Positions 34,854-42,872 of a stretch of DNA of 64,000 nt are shown piece after piece (positions within the stretch are counted from its first letter, which is position 1; each line of letters opens with the position of its first letter). The notes beneath the pieces are model-generated. The model did not search any database. It was not told the DNA's origin and worked only from the letters and a program-made list of their open reading frames with translations. Both the position numbers and the translations under genes were made by a program. Source of the DNA: an uncultured Lachnospiraceae bacterium (lineage in GTDB: Bacteria > Bacillota > Clostridia > Lachnospirales > Lachnospiraceae); contig CARQVR010000005.1 in the NCBI GenBank assembly GCA_949051815.1, positions 1 to 64,000 of the forward strand. The letters run 5' to 3'.

Positions 34854-37157
34854 TTATATGGATGCCGCAATCAGCTCCATCTCCCCTTGCAGCTCCACCT
34901 CACCGTAGCCGCAGGGCAGAATAAAATGGTCACCCTTTTGTATCATCTGCCCGTTAACCAGCCCTTCTCCCGCCGTCACACTCATAATCAGGAAAGGGTG
35001 CTCCTGCGGGAAGGAAATCCGCTTTACCACATCGATCTTCCACACTTTATAATACGGACAGGAAATCAGTAAATTCTTCTGATCCTTCGGCAGATCTGCC
35101 GCCGCTTTGACGCACTCTGCGGCAGGTTTTGCCGGAACCGTGATCACGTCGATGCTCTGCTCCACATGAAGCTGCCTCGGTTTGCCGTCCGTCAGTCTGT
35201 CATAGTCATAAACCCGGTATGTAATGTCCGAGTTTTGCTGGGTTTCCAAAAGCATGATACCGCCCTTGATGGCGTGCACCGTACCCGGATCGATCTGGAT
35301 AAAGTCTCCCTTCTTCACCGGCAATTCCCTGATAAACGCATCCCATCTGCCCTCCTTTATCATGGCGGTCAGCTCTTCCTTATCCTTTGCATTGTGGCCG
35401 ATCACAAGGGTGGAATCCGCCTCACAGTCCAGAATATACCAGCACTCTGTCTTTCCGAGAGAACCGTTTTCATGCGCACCGGCATAAGTGTCGTCGGGAT
35501 GCACCTGAATGCTCAAATCCGTCTTAGCATCGATAATCTTGGTGAGCAGCGGGAACCGGTCCAGTCCGGTATCTCCGAAAAGCGCCGGCTCCTCCGTCCA
35601 TAGCTCTGACAGGGTTTTCCCCGCATAAACGCCTTCTTTTACCGTGCAGTCCCCGTTCGGATGGGCGCTCACCGCCCAGCACTCTCCCGTGCCTTCTCCG
35701 GGAATCTGATAGGGCCAGTCTGTCCCCAGACGCTCGCCGCCCCAGATCATTTGTTTGAATACAGGATTTAAAAATAATATCGGTTTTTCTTTCTGATTCA
35801 CTGACAACACCTCCCCGTTTGTCTCCATCACTTTCTGATACCAGTATGCGGAATCCTTGGCAATCCGTTTCTGCGTCTGAAAATCCACGTACACCAGACC
35901 AAACCGCTCCGTATAGCCCTTACTCCACTCGAAATTATCTAAAAACGTCCACTCAAAATACCCTCTCACATCCGCGCCGTCATCCGCCGCACACTGGAGC
36001 GCCGAAATGTATTTGTCCAAAAAGGTAATGCGATTGGGATCATGCACCCTGCCGTCCCCCGACACAATATCGTGGCAGGACATGCCGTTCTCCGTGATAT
36101 ACAGCGGCAGCCGGTATCTCTCATAAAGAAACTTCACTCCCCAGTAGAGACATTCCGGCGTCACCGGCCATCCCGCCGCGGTTTTGGGAAATCCGGCCGG
36201 TCTGTCCACAAATTCCGGCTCTCCGCCCGCGCCCGCGCGCACCATATAACCATTATAAATATTCTGCCCCATAAAGTCCAGCGGCTGGGCAATCAGCTCC
36301 ATGTCTTCCTTCGTAATCTCAGGCAGATACTCCCTGAATCTGGCAAGCCCTTCCTCCGGGTATTTTCCCAAAAACACGGGATCGGAAAACCACGCCACAT
36401 TCCATGTCCAGTTTTCTATCGGATTATAGAAGGAAAAGAGCACACTTCTGGCCGCCTCGATATCCGCCGGCGCATCGCTCGCTGGATAAGCCATCCCGCA
36501 GGTGGGCGCATAGCCGATCTGCACGGGCCTTTTCGCGTATTTGCGCAGATTGATGACCGCCTGACCGTGGGCGCGCAGCGCGTTATGCGCAATCTGAAAG
36601 GTGTCTTTTAAGGGAAGTTTTTTCCCGGGCGCATGGATTCCATGCAGATGCCCGAGACCGACAAAACACTGTGGCTCGTTGAGTGTGATAAAATATTCGC
36701 AAAGATCGGAAAAATTCTCCGCCACCACCTTCGCATACCCGCCAAACCAGTCAATGATTTCTTCGTTAAGCCAGCCGCCTTTATCCTGTAACGCCTGCGG
36801 CAGTTCCCAGTGATACATGGTCAGATACGGTGTGATACCGTTCTTTTTCATCTCCATAATCATATCCCGGTAAAGCGCGATGCCCTTTTCGTTGACACGC
36901 CCTGTTCCCTCCGGCATAATTCTGGCCCAGCTTATAGAAAAACGATAAGCCTTCACACCAAGAAGCCGCATCAGCTTATAATCCTCCGGATAGCGGTGCA
37001 TATGATCGCATGACACGCGGGCGTCCTGATGATCCTCAATGCCGCCCTCCTCCGTGAACGTATCCCAGATCATTTTCCCGGCGCCGTCCGCTTCGTCCCT
37101 TCCTTCCACCTGATAAGCGCTGCTTGCAACGCCCCACACAAAATCCTCTCGAAACAT
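34854..37157 (-). CDS. GH1 beta-glycosidase fused to class I mannose-6-phosphate isomerase
   Basis: One continuous 767-residue frame. Residues 1 to about 440 are a complete GH1 TIM barrel with the acid/base Glu161 in TLNEP and the nucleophile Glu356 in ITENG. Residues from about 450 are a complete type I phosphomannose isomerase (KPILFLNPVFKQMIWGG, SIQVHPDD, ECWYIL, DPGTVHAI, ETQQNSDITYRVYD) with the zinc ligands of the cupin fold. A short linker near NGEVLSVNQKEKP joins them. There is no signal peptide. GGAGG is seven bases before the ATG. The fusion suggests release of mannose or a mannose-containing disaccharide and entry of mannose 6-phosphate into glycolysis, but a kinase or PTS is not in the window. 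It follows the SGNH esterase in an operon. Confidence 0.92.
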   Translation of the reverse strand: MFREDFVWGVASSAYQVEGRDEADGAGKMIWDTFTEEGGIEDHQDARVSCDHMHRYPEDYKLMRLLGVKAYRFSISWARIMPEGTGRVNEKGIALYRDMIMEMKKNGITPYLTMYHWELPQALQDKGGWLNEEIIDWFGGYAKVVAENFSDLCEYFITLNEPQCFVGLGHLHGIHAPGKKLPLKDTFQIAHNALRAHGQAVINLRKYAKRPVQIGYAPTCGMAYPASDAPADIEAARSVLFSFYNPIENWTWNVAWFSDPVFLGKYPEEGLARFREYLPEITKEDMELIAQPLDFMGQNIYNGYMVRAGAGGEPEFVDRPAGFPKTAAGWPVTPECLYWGVKFLYERYRLPLYITENGMSCHDIVSGDGRVHDPNRITFLDKYISALQCAADDGADVRGYFEWTFLDNFEWSKGYTERFGLVYVDFQTQKRIAKDSAYWYQKVMETNGEVLSVNQKEKPILFLNPVFKQMIWGGERLGTDWPYQIPGEGTGECWAVSAHPNGDCTVKEGVYAGKTLSELWTEEPALFGDTGLDRFPLLTKIIDAKTDLSIQVHPDDTYAGAHENGSLGKTECWYILDCEADSTLVIGHNAKDKEELTAMIKEGRWDAFIRELPVKKGDFIQIDPGTVHAIKGGIMLLETQQNSDITYRVYDYDRLTDGKPRQLHVEQSIDVITVPAKPAAECVKAAADLPKDQKNLLISCPYYKVWKIDVVKRISFPQEHPFLIMSVTAGEGLVNGQMIQKGDHFILPCGYGEVELQGEMELIAASI

Positions 37158-37235
37158 ATGTATACCTCCACTTTTTCTTGCTGGGAATACCGCTTCCCGG
37201 TCATTCTCTCAGGCGAAGCCAATGCTTCCCATATT

Positions 37236-38345
37236 TTATGCTGTGATGACCGACACCAGATAAAATGGCACCGCATCGTTTTCATGGGTCTGCGTGAGCC
37301 TGATTTCCACTTTATGCACCCCGGACGCCGTATGATGCGCCAGTGTATCAATATGGAGACTGTCTCCCCACGTTTCCTCAAAATTGGCGTCAAGCGTGAC
37401 CGCCCTTTCCTCATCGCCGTCCACCACTGCGACTGCCACCGGCGCGGGATGTTTTACCGACTTGCGGTACTGCACGGCGATCTCCGTTCCTTCCACCTCA
37501 AAGCATATTTTCGCCCCCTGCTCCGAGGCCGTCCAGCCGCGGCGGAATATATCGGTCACATACTTCTTTGGCGCACCGTCCGCCGTAAAGCCCTCGCAGA
37601 CAGGGACACTGTTATCGTTCCGGAACCGCCTTGCCGCCTGATACGCGTTTTCTGTCAAAGGCTCCGGCATGGAAAAGGGTTCCTCCGCCTCGTGTCTTTG
37701 CATATAGATCCTGTCCAGACAGTCCGTAATAACCTCCGCCAGCAGGGCGTGCCCCTCCGAATTGGGATGCAGGTTGTCCGGCGTAAGCTCCCGTCTGTCA
37801 ATCACCCCTGCCTCTGTCTGCGCATAGATGGACGGCTTCATGCTGACGCCTGGCAGATGATAATGGGTCCCGATCTCCCTGTGCTTCTCCTCCGCGCTCG
37901 CACCCGTATCGTAAAACATATTATGTACCAACAAGACCGCCGGTTCAAACACGTTTCCGTACACATTCCGCACAAGCCCTTCGTAGGTTTCCCTGTAAAA
38001 ATCCGTATTCTCATCATTGACCGAAAATTCGATGATGACGAAATCCGGTTTGAACGCCAGCACATCTTCTTCCACTCTGGCCACACCAAACTGCGACGTC
38101 GTACCGCCCACTCCCGCATTCACATAAGTAAACGCCGTTTTGGGAAACCGCCTCACAAACCAGTCATAAACCAGATAGGCATAGCAGTTTGTATACTGCG
38201 AGGAAACAGCCCCCTGTGTGATAGAGCCGCCCAAAAACGCCAGCGTCATACGGTCTCCCTTTTCGGCCCTTCTCATCAGCTCCTTCATCCGATACAGATT
38301 TCCCCTGTTTACCCATCCCTCTTCGGCACGTATTTCATATCCCAT
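37236..38345 (-). CDS. SGNH/GDSL carbohydrate esterase-like protein
   Basis: A 369-residue protein with the SGNH blocks: the Ser nucleophile in FLGGSITQG, Gly in NAGVGGTTS, Asn in FSVNDENT and the Asp-His pair in DNLHPNSEGH. A C-terminal beta-rich domain (about 230-369) ends the protein. No signal peptide is visible, so it may deacetylate imported oligosaccharides. It is the first gene of the operon with the GH1-isomerase fusion, which fits removal of acetyl groups from mannan or glucomannan fragments before cleavage; that is inference. The start MGYEIRAEEG follows GGAGGAG, while an earlier ATG has no such site. Confidence 0.83.
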   Translation of the reverse strand: MGYEIRAEEGWVNRGNLYRMKELMRRAEKGDRMTLAFLGGSITQGAVSSQYTNCYAYLVYDWFVRRFPKTAFTYVNAGVGGTTSQFGVARVEEDVLAFKPDFVIIEFSVNDENTDFYRETYEGLVRNVYGNVFEPAVLLVHNMFYDTGASAEEKHREIGTHYHLPGVSMKPSIYAQTEAGVIDRRELTPDNLHPNSEGHALLAEVITDCLDRIYMQRHEAEEPFSMPEPLTENAYQAARRFRNDNSVPVCEGFTADGAPKKYVTDIFRRGWTASEQGAKICFEVEGTEIAVQYRKSVKHPAPVAVAVVDGDEERAVTLDANFEETWGDSLHIDTLAHHTASGVHKVEIRLTQTHENDAVPFYLVSVITA

Positions 38346-38400
38346 GTTCCTGTTCTCCTCCGCCATCCGAGTCGTATCTGCCGCACGCCGGCATCACAAC

Positions 38401-38425
38401 ATGCAAAAGCTAAATTAATTTGCAT
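38401..38425. promoter_or_regulatory. Inverted repeat upstream of the esterase operon
   Basis: ATGCAAA (38401-38407) and TTTGCAT (38419-38425) form a perfect inverted repeat with an 11-bp spacer, about 56 bp upstream of the start codon and downstream of the promoter. It could be an operator for a sugar-responsive regulator. Confidence 0.4.
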
Positions 38426-38443
38426 TTAACTAATAAATTTTCC

Positions 38444-38497
38444 GGCTGCGACAGACACATTCTCTGTATTATTGCCTTTCATTTTACTATCGCAGCC
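38444..38497. repeat. Inverted repeat overlapping the esterase promoter
   Basis: GGCTGCGA (38444-38451) and TCGCAGCC (38490-38497) are perfect inverted arms 38 bp apart. One arm lies in the spacer of the promoter below, as two half-operators might. Confidence 0.55.
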
Positions 38498-38509
38498 AAA
38501 AAATAACAA
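38481..38509 (-). promoter_or_regulatory. Sigma-A promoter of the esterase-glycosidase operon
   Basis: On the minus strand TTGTTA (38504-38509), 17-bp spacer, TAAAAT (38481-38486), leaving a leader of about 130 bases with inverted repeats. Confidence 0.6.
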
Positions 38510-38624
38510 GTAGAACAAATTTTCTTTTCTCTTTTTATGAAATACGCACAAATTTCAGTTCTTCTTTTTGGCTAATTATTAATCATCTTTAACTTAATAA
38601 AAATCACTTTTTTAATCTTGCATT

Positions 38625-40046
38625 TTATTGTTTCGCCTCCGGAAGGCGGAGCCGCAGAAGCCGCTTCGTCAACTGCCTGAAATTAAAGGGCAGGAGGGGA
38701 TAAATATAACTCTTATCCGACAGCGTCTTGTTAAAGACAATGGACAGCACAAAAAATGCAACCGCTCCCACATAGCCATAAATGCCAAAAATGGCTGTCA
38801 AAATGAGATTGATAATCCGCATAAATTTCAGGGCATAGCCAAGCTCGTAATTCTGCTGCGTGTAATTGGCGATGGCGACGAACGCCATGTAAAGCATTAC
38901 CTCCGAATTGAACCAGCCGCTGTTAACGGAAAACTCGCCAAGCACCAGCGCCGCCATTACACTCAAAGGGGTACTCAGCATATTAGGCGTATTGACTGCC
39001 GCCAGCTTCAATCCGTCAATGGCCAGTTCCAGTATCAGAAACTGCGCAATCAGCGGAATGTTTGATTCCTCCTGCAGCATGATAAACTGAAAGCTGTCGG
39101 GAACCCACTGTGGATTTTCCATCAGCAGAAGAAACGTGGGCGTCATAATATAGGTCAGGATTGAAATGATAAACCGCGTCAGCCGCAGATAGGTCCCCGT
39201 AATGGGCGGGAAATAATAATCATCCGCCTCCTCCACGATATCAAAAATGGAGGTCGGCACAATCATGGCCGAGGGCGAATTGTCCACCAGAATTACAATG
39301 TCTCCTTCGAGCACCTGCGCCGCCGCCACATCCGGTCTCTCAGTAAACTTAAACTTGGGAAAAGGGTTAAACCATTTTCTCTGGTAGAGACACTCCGCCA
39401 GACTCTCCTGATTCATGGTCAGCGCATCCACTTTGATATTCTGAATCCGCTTTTTTACCTTTTCCAAAAACGCGTGATCCACACGGTTATCCATATAGCA
39501 GAGCACGATATCGGTCTGGGAGCTTTTTCCCGCGTTCATCATTTCCATGCGAAGCTCGGTGCTCCGGATGCGCCTCCTGATCAGGGCCGTGTTAAAGACC
39601 ACCGTCTCCACGAAACCGTCCTTGCTGCCGCGCAGCGTCTTATCCTTGTCAGGCTCCGAAACGCTCCTTGCGGGATAGGTTCTGGAATCAATCAGCACAC
39701 ATCTGTCATAACCGTCGATAAAGAGCGCGAACACACCCGACAGTACATTGTATATGATCTCATCCCACTTGTCCTTGAGATCCACCTCCACATAGGGCGT
39801 GGCTTTCTTCGCCATCTCATAGGCATTCTCCGGCATCTTGTCCGGCGTCAGACCGATGAAGTACTGTAAAATCTTCATCATCAGCTCATCTTTACAAAAG
39901 CCGTCGATAAAATAGATACATGCCTGTCTGCCGCCCACATCAATCACGCGGTAGACCACGTCGAAGCTTGTATCCGGCGCCATATGCGCTTTCATGTACG
40001 CCATGCTTTCCTGCAGGGAGGTTGTCATTTTTTCTTTATTTTCCAA
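38625..40046 (-). CDS. spoVAF: SpoVAF/GerA-family spore membrane protein
   Basis: A 473-residue GerAA-superfamily protein: a soluble N-terminal half to about 290, then five or so membrane segments (about 290-450). The stretch YPARSVSEPDKDKTLRGSKDGFVETVVFNTALIRRRIR and the following PDVAAAQVLEGDIVILVDNSPSAM are closer to SpoVAF, the receptor-like protein of the spoVA region, than to nutrient receptor A subunits. No gerB or gerC gene is beside it, which also favours SpoVAF. The start is a TTG (LENKEK) eight bases after AAGGAG; a further upstream ATG overlaps the ribosome binding site itself. It is preceded by a sigma-G-type promoter within a hairpin. Confidence 0.82.
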   Translation of the reverse strand: MENKEKMTTSLQESMAYMKAHMAPDTSFDVVYRVIDVGGRQACIYFIDGFCKDELMMKILQYFIGLTPDKMPENAYEMAKKATPYVEVDLKDKWDEIIYNVLSGVFALFIDGYDRCVLIDSRTYPARSVSEPDKDKTLRGSKDGFVETVVFNTALIRRRIRSTELRMEMMNAGKSSQTDIVLCYMDNRVDHAFLEKVKKRIQNIKVDALTMNQESLAECLYQRKWFNPFPKFKFTERPDVAAAQVLEGDIVILVDNSPSAMIVPTSIFDIVEEADDYYFPPITGTYLRLTRFIISILTYIMTPTFLLLMENPQWVPDSFQFIMLQEESNIPLIAQFLILELAIDGLKLAAVNTPNMLSTPLSVMAALVLGEFSVNSGWFNSEVMLYMAFVAIANYTQQNYELGYALKFMRIINLILTAIFGIYGYVGAVAFFVLSIVFNKTLSDKSYIYPLLPFNFRQLTKRLLRLRLPEAKQ

Positions 40047-40049
40047 CGC

Positions 40050-40106
40050 AAAAACTCCTTCCATGACTTACCATTGTTTCCCATAGTATGTCTTGGAAGG
40101 AGTTTT
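40050..40106 (-). terminator. Terminator hairpin whose 3' arm holds the spoVAF ribosome binding site
   Basis: On the minus strand AAAACTCCTTCCA (40094-40106) pairs perfectly with TGGAAGGAGTTTT (40051-40063), followed by another T. Coming from the chemoreceptor gene this is a terminator. The same 3' arm contains AAGGAG, the spoVAF ribosome binding site. Confidence 0.8.
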
Positions 40107-40114
40107 CTTATGCA
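40084..40114 (-). promoter_or_regulatory. Sigma-G/F-type promoter of spoVAF inside the hairpin
   Basis: On the minus strand TGCATA (40109-40114), 18-bp spacer, CATACTA (40084-40090) matches the forespore consensus (TGHATA ... CATACTA). Initiation about 7 bases further, near 40,077, would omit the 5' arm of the hairpin. Confidence 0.7.
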
Positions 40115-40135
40115 CGCCGGATATCAATGACCGGT

Positions 40136-41611
40136 TTATATTTCTCTGTTTAAAATCCGGTTCATCTCATCCACCATATCGCTGATCACACCGGCCTGCT
40201 TTGTCACCTCAGCCGTGTCACCGGCATTGCCCTCCGCCATGCTGTTAATGGAATGGAACTGCTCATTCTCTTTTCGGATGCTCTCCGCAATATCCTGATT
40301 GATGGATACCGTTCTCTCTATAACCTCCGCCTGCTTTGCGTAAGTATCTCCCAAAGCCTGAATCGCGCTGACCGACTCATTGAGAAGCGCCGTCATGCCC
40401 TGCATACTCTGAAACACATTTGCAAAGTACGCATTCTGTTCTCCCAGCTTGGATGAGTTTTCTTCCACCTGCGCCGTGATTTCTTTCACGTTATTCTGTA
40501 CCCGCTCGATCACGGACTGCACCACCCGCAGAGACTCCTGTGTGCTGTGCGCAAGCGTGCCCACCTCCGTGGCAACCACAGCGAAGCCCTTTCCGGCTTC
40601 TCCCGCTCTCGCCGCCTCAATGGACGCATTCAATGCCAGAAGGTTCGTGGAGGAAGAAATATCGCTGATTAACTTTAATGTCACGCCTATTTCCTGCACC
40701 GCGTCGGACAGCTTCTGCGCCACCTCGGTGGTAAGCTGCATGGACTCCGACACCTCGCCGTTAATCTTGTGCAGATCATTCAGCAGATTTTCATTTTCCT
40801 GCGATTTATCCAAAAGATCCCTGGAAGTCTTTTCTACCTTTTCCACGTTCTCGGCAACAACGCTCTCCCACTCTTTCAGCTCACCGAGGTTATTCATGCT
40901 CTCATCCGTCTTCATGCCCAGCGTATTGCTGTTGCCCACCAGTTCCTCGCTTGTGGCCGCCAGCTCCTGCGCCGCCGCACTCTCGTTTTCGGAAATCTGT
41001 GAAAGAGCCGTCCCCGCGTCATGGAGTCTGCCGGAAAGTGTCTGCACGGAATCCAGCACATTCTCCACCTCTTTTTCCTTATCCTCCACCATCCCGAAAA
41101 GAGTGGTCGTCCGGTGCACGATAAAGCAGCACGCCGCAAAAAGAATCACATAGACGATCCCCGTAAAAATCCAGCCGATGGGAAGATGCAGTTTCAGGAA
41201 TCCCGCAGGAAAAATCAGCATCATTCCCGCATTGACTACAATAGTCACTATCGTACTTACCTTGAGGATCTTCTGCTCATAATAAGGCACCAGCAGCAGC
41301 GTGGCCACAAAATAGTAGTGCGTCAGGCACACATACCCCGCGCTTTCACTCGGCCCTCCCACAGCCGCCGTAATCGCGCCAATCACAGGCGGAATACAGG
41401 CATAGACATATTTGGCTCTGCTCCCCAGCGGTTTCTCAAAAACCCTTGTCAGAATGGCACACACGCCTGACAGGAGAAAGATACACTCCCGCAGTCCTCC
41501 GTTTAGCATAATCATTACAAATCCCCAGCCCGAAATGGCCACGCCAAGAATATAGAGAAACAGAATCGTATTCACAAGTTTCTCTTCATTTTTCACTGAC
41601 TGTACCGGCAT
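40136..41611 (-). CDS. Methyl-accepting chemotaxis protein
   Basis: A 491-residue chemoreceptor. Six hydrophobic segments in the first 180 residues form a polytopic sensor with no sizeable extracellular domain, so the signal is probably membrane-related or intracellular. A long coiled coil follows, and the conserved hairpin tip is SSTNLLALNASIEAARAGEAGKGFAVVATEV near residues 320-350. The protein should sit in a chemoreceptor array with CheA/CheW, which are not encoded here. AAAGGAG lies nine bases before the ATG. Confidence 0.93.
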   Translation of the reverse strand: MPVQSVKNEEKLVNTILFLYILGVAISGWGFVMIMLNGGLRECIFLLSGVCAILTRVFEKPLGSRAKYVYACIPPVIGAITAAVGGPSESAGYVCLTHYYFVATLLLVPYYEQKILKVSTIVTIVVNAGMMLIFPAGFLKLHLPIGWIFTGIVYVILFAACCFIVHRTTTLFGMVEDKEKEVENVLDSVQTLSGRLHDAGTALSQISENESAAAQELAATSEELVGNSNTLGMKTDESMNNLGELKEWESVVAENVEKVEKTSRDLLDKSQENENLLNDLHKINGEVSESMQLTTEVAQKLSDAVQEIGVTLKLISDISSSTNLLALNASIEAARAGEAGKGFAVVATEVGTLAHSTQESLRVVQSVIERVQNNVKEITAQVEENSSKLGEQNAYFANVFQSMQGMTALLNESVSAIQALGDTYAKQAEVIERTVSINQDIAESIRKENEQFHSINSMAEGNAGDTAEVTKQAGVISDMVDEMNRILNREI

Positions 41612-41666
41612 CTCTTTTTTCTCCTTTGCATAAATCTCTGTGTTTTCTATCTGTTAAGCAGCCCCT

Positions 41667-42101
41667 TTACCGCGTCCCGGTGCTTCCGTGTCCTCCCCTG
41701 TCCGCGTTGGCAAGGTGTGCCACCTCTTCAAAAATAATCTTCGGCTGGTTCTCCACAATACGGAACTGGCAGATCCGGTCATTCATATGAATCTCCGTAT
41801 CCCTGACCGCATAAACCGGCATAAACCACTGGTCGTTATCTCCGCAATAGGACGCGTCGATTACCCCCTGATGATTGGTCTGGATCACGCCGAAGTTTTT
41901 AAAGGTGGAGCTTCTCGGCACCACATGCGCCTCGTAGCCCTCCGGCAGTTCCATCGCCACGCCCAGAGGAATCAGCTTAAACTCACCTTTCTTTAAAACC
42001 ACATCCTCCGCTGCGCGCAGATCAATCCAGTCCGACTTACCGTCTATGTAAGCCAGTTTCTCTATTTTATCCGAGAAGTATTTGATTTTAATGTGCGCCA
42101 T
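41667..42101 (-). CDS. dut: dUTP diphosphatase
   Basis: A 144-residue trimeric dUTPase that converts dUTP to dUMP and keeps uracil out of DNA. The five motifs are visible: DLRAAEDVVL, VPRSSTFKN, GVIDASYCGDN with the catalytic Asp, the RICQFRIVE region, and the C-terminal RGGHGSTG. I start at MAHIKIKYF, six bases after AGGAG. It follows nrdG by 17 bp, forming a nucleotide operon nrdD-nrdG-dut. Confidence 0.93.
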   Translation of the reverse strand: MAHIKIKYFSDKIEKLAYIDGKSDWIDLRAAEDVVLKKGEFKLIPLGVAMELPEGYEAHVVPRSSTFKNFGVIQTNHQGVIDASYCGDNDQWFMPVYAVRDTEIHMNDRICQFRIVENQPKIIFEEVAHLANADRGGHGSTGTR

Positions 42102-42118
42102 CCCCGTCTCCTCTCCCA

Positions 42119-42628
42119 TCATGCATAATTCTCACAGTAGAGCACCGGATTCGAGGGATCCGTCCTTTGCAGACTCTTTTGCACGTCGATTACTCTCTGG
42201 TTGCTGCTCCCCTTCCAGAGGAGTCTTACATCCTTTAGCTCCTTTATAAATTCTCCGTCCACAAGCACATCCACATACTTCATGATCGGAACATGCAGGA
42301 TATCTTCCCATCGCTCTCCCGTGTAAAGCCAGATCGTCTTATCCGGGTATTTATTTTTGATCTCCTCCGACAGACTTCTCACCTCCAGCCGGTTGGCCGA
42401 ATGAAGCGGATCACCGCCCGAAAAAGTAATGCCGCTGATATAGGGCTTATCTAACTGTGAAAAAATCTCCCTCTTCGCCGCCTCGTCAAAAGGAAGGCCG
42501 CCGTCCGGATCCCATGTAAGCGGATTCTGACATTCCTTGCAGCAGTGGGTGCAGCCCGCGACCCAGAGCACCACCCGCAGACCGTCTCCGTTTAGCATAT
42601 CGTCCTTTGTTATGTTATGGTATCTCAT
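42119..42628 (-). CDS. nrdG: Anaerobic ribonucleotide reductase activating protein (radical SAM)
   Basis: A 169-residue radical SAM enzyme that installs the glycyl radical on NrdD. The [4Fe-4S] motif C-x3-C-x2-C is in AGCTHCCKECQNP near residues 26-33, with GxxGG-like FSGGDPLHS downstream. It follows nrdD in the same direction after a 245-bp gap containing repeats. An extra Cys lies within the motif (CTHCC), as in other NrdG proteins. Confidence 0.95.
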   Translation of the reverse strand: MRYHNITKDDMLNGDGLRVVLWVAGCTHCCKECQNPLTWDPDGGLPFDEAAKREIFSQLDKPYISGITFSGGDPLHSANRLEVRSLSEEIKNKYPDKTIWLYTGERWEDILHVPIMKYVDVLVDGEFIKELKDVRLLWKGSSNQRVIDVQKSLQRTDPSNPVLYCENYA

Positions 42629-42650
42629 AAAATATCTCTCTCACTTTCCT

Positions 42651-42730
42651 GTGAAAACCTCTGCATTCCATGCAGAGCCCTCATTCGCTGCGGCTTCGCT
42701 TTCGCTCATGATGGACGCTCGTCATGAACA
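42651..42730. repeat. 80-bp intergenic repeat, unit 1
   Basis: It contains CTCTGCAT/ATGCAGAG (8-bp hairpin) and TCATGA/TCATGA (6-bp arms). It differs from unit 2 only at a few bases (GCTGCGGC in place of GCTACAGC). Confidence 0.92.
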
Positions 42731-42746
42731 CAATACCTTCTCACAT

Positions 42747-42826
42747 GTGAAAACCTCTGCATTCCATGCAGAGCCCTCATTCGCTACAGCTTCGCTTTCG
42801 CTCATGATGGACGCTCGTCATGAACA
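42747..42826. repeat. 80-bp intergenic repeat, unit 2
   Basis: Second copy at a 96-bp offset, with both hairpins intact. Repeats of this style, with many CGAAAGCG-like triplets, look like dispersed non-coding elements. Confidence 0.92.
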
Positions 42827-42872
42827 TAGGATCTTCTGCAAGCAGAGATCCTATGTTTATGACTCGCTGTTT

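Larger units (their letters stand above)
42629..42872. other. Intergenic region with repeats between nrdD and nrdG
   Basis: No gene. The interval has two copies of an 80-bp unit and, at about 42824-42855, the hairpin AGGATC...GATCCT (arms ATAGGATC / GATCCTAT). On the minus strand it forms at least five stem-loops between nrdD and nrdG. These may stabilise or terminate the nrdD message; no T-run makes any of them a classical terminator. Confidence 0.6.

Noticed and set aside
37029..38429. 466-codon plus-strand frame over the esterase gene
   Set aside because: Antisense shadow of the SGNH esterase and GH1 start, no initiation signals, no recognisable domain.
42651..42826. CRISPR-like or riboswitch interpretation of the nrdD-nrdG repeats
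   Set aside because: Only two units, 80 bp long, separated by 16 bp; no spacer pattern and no known riboswitch core. They lie between genes of one operon, not in a leader.
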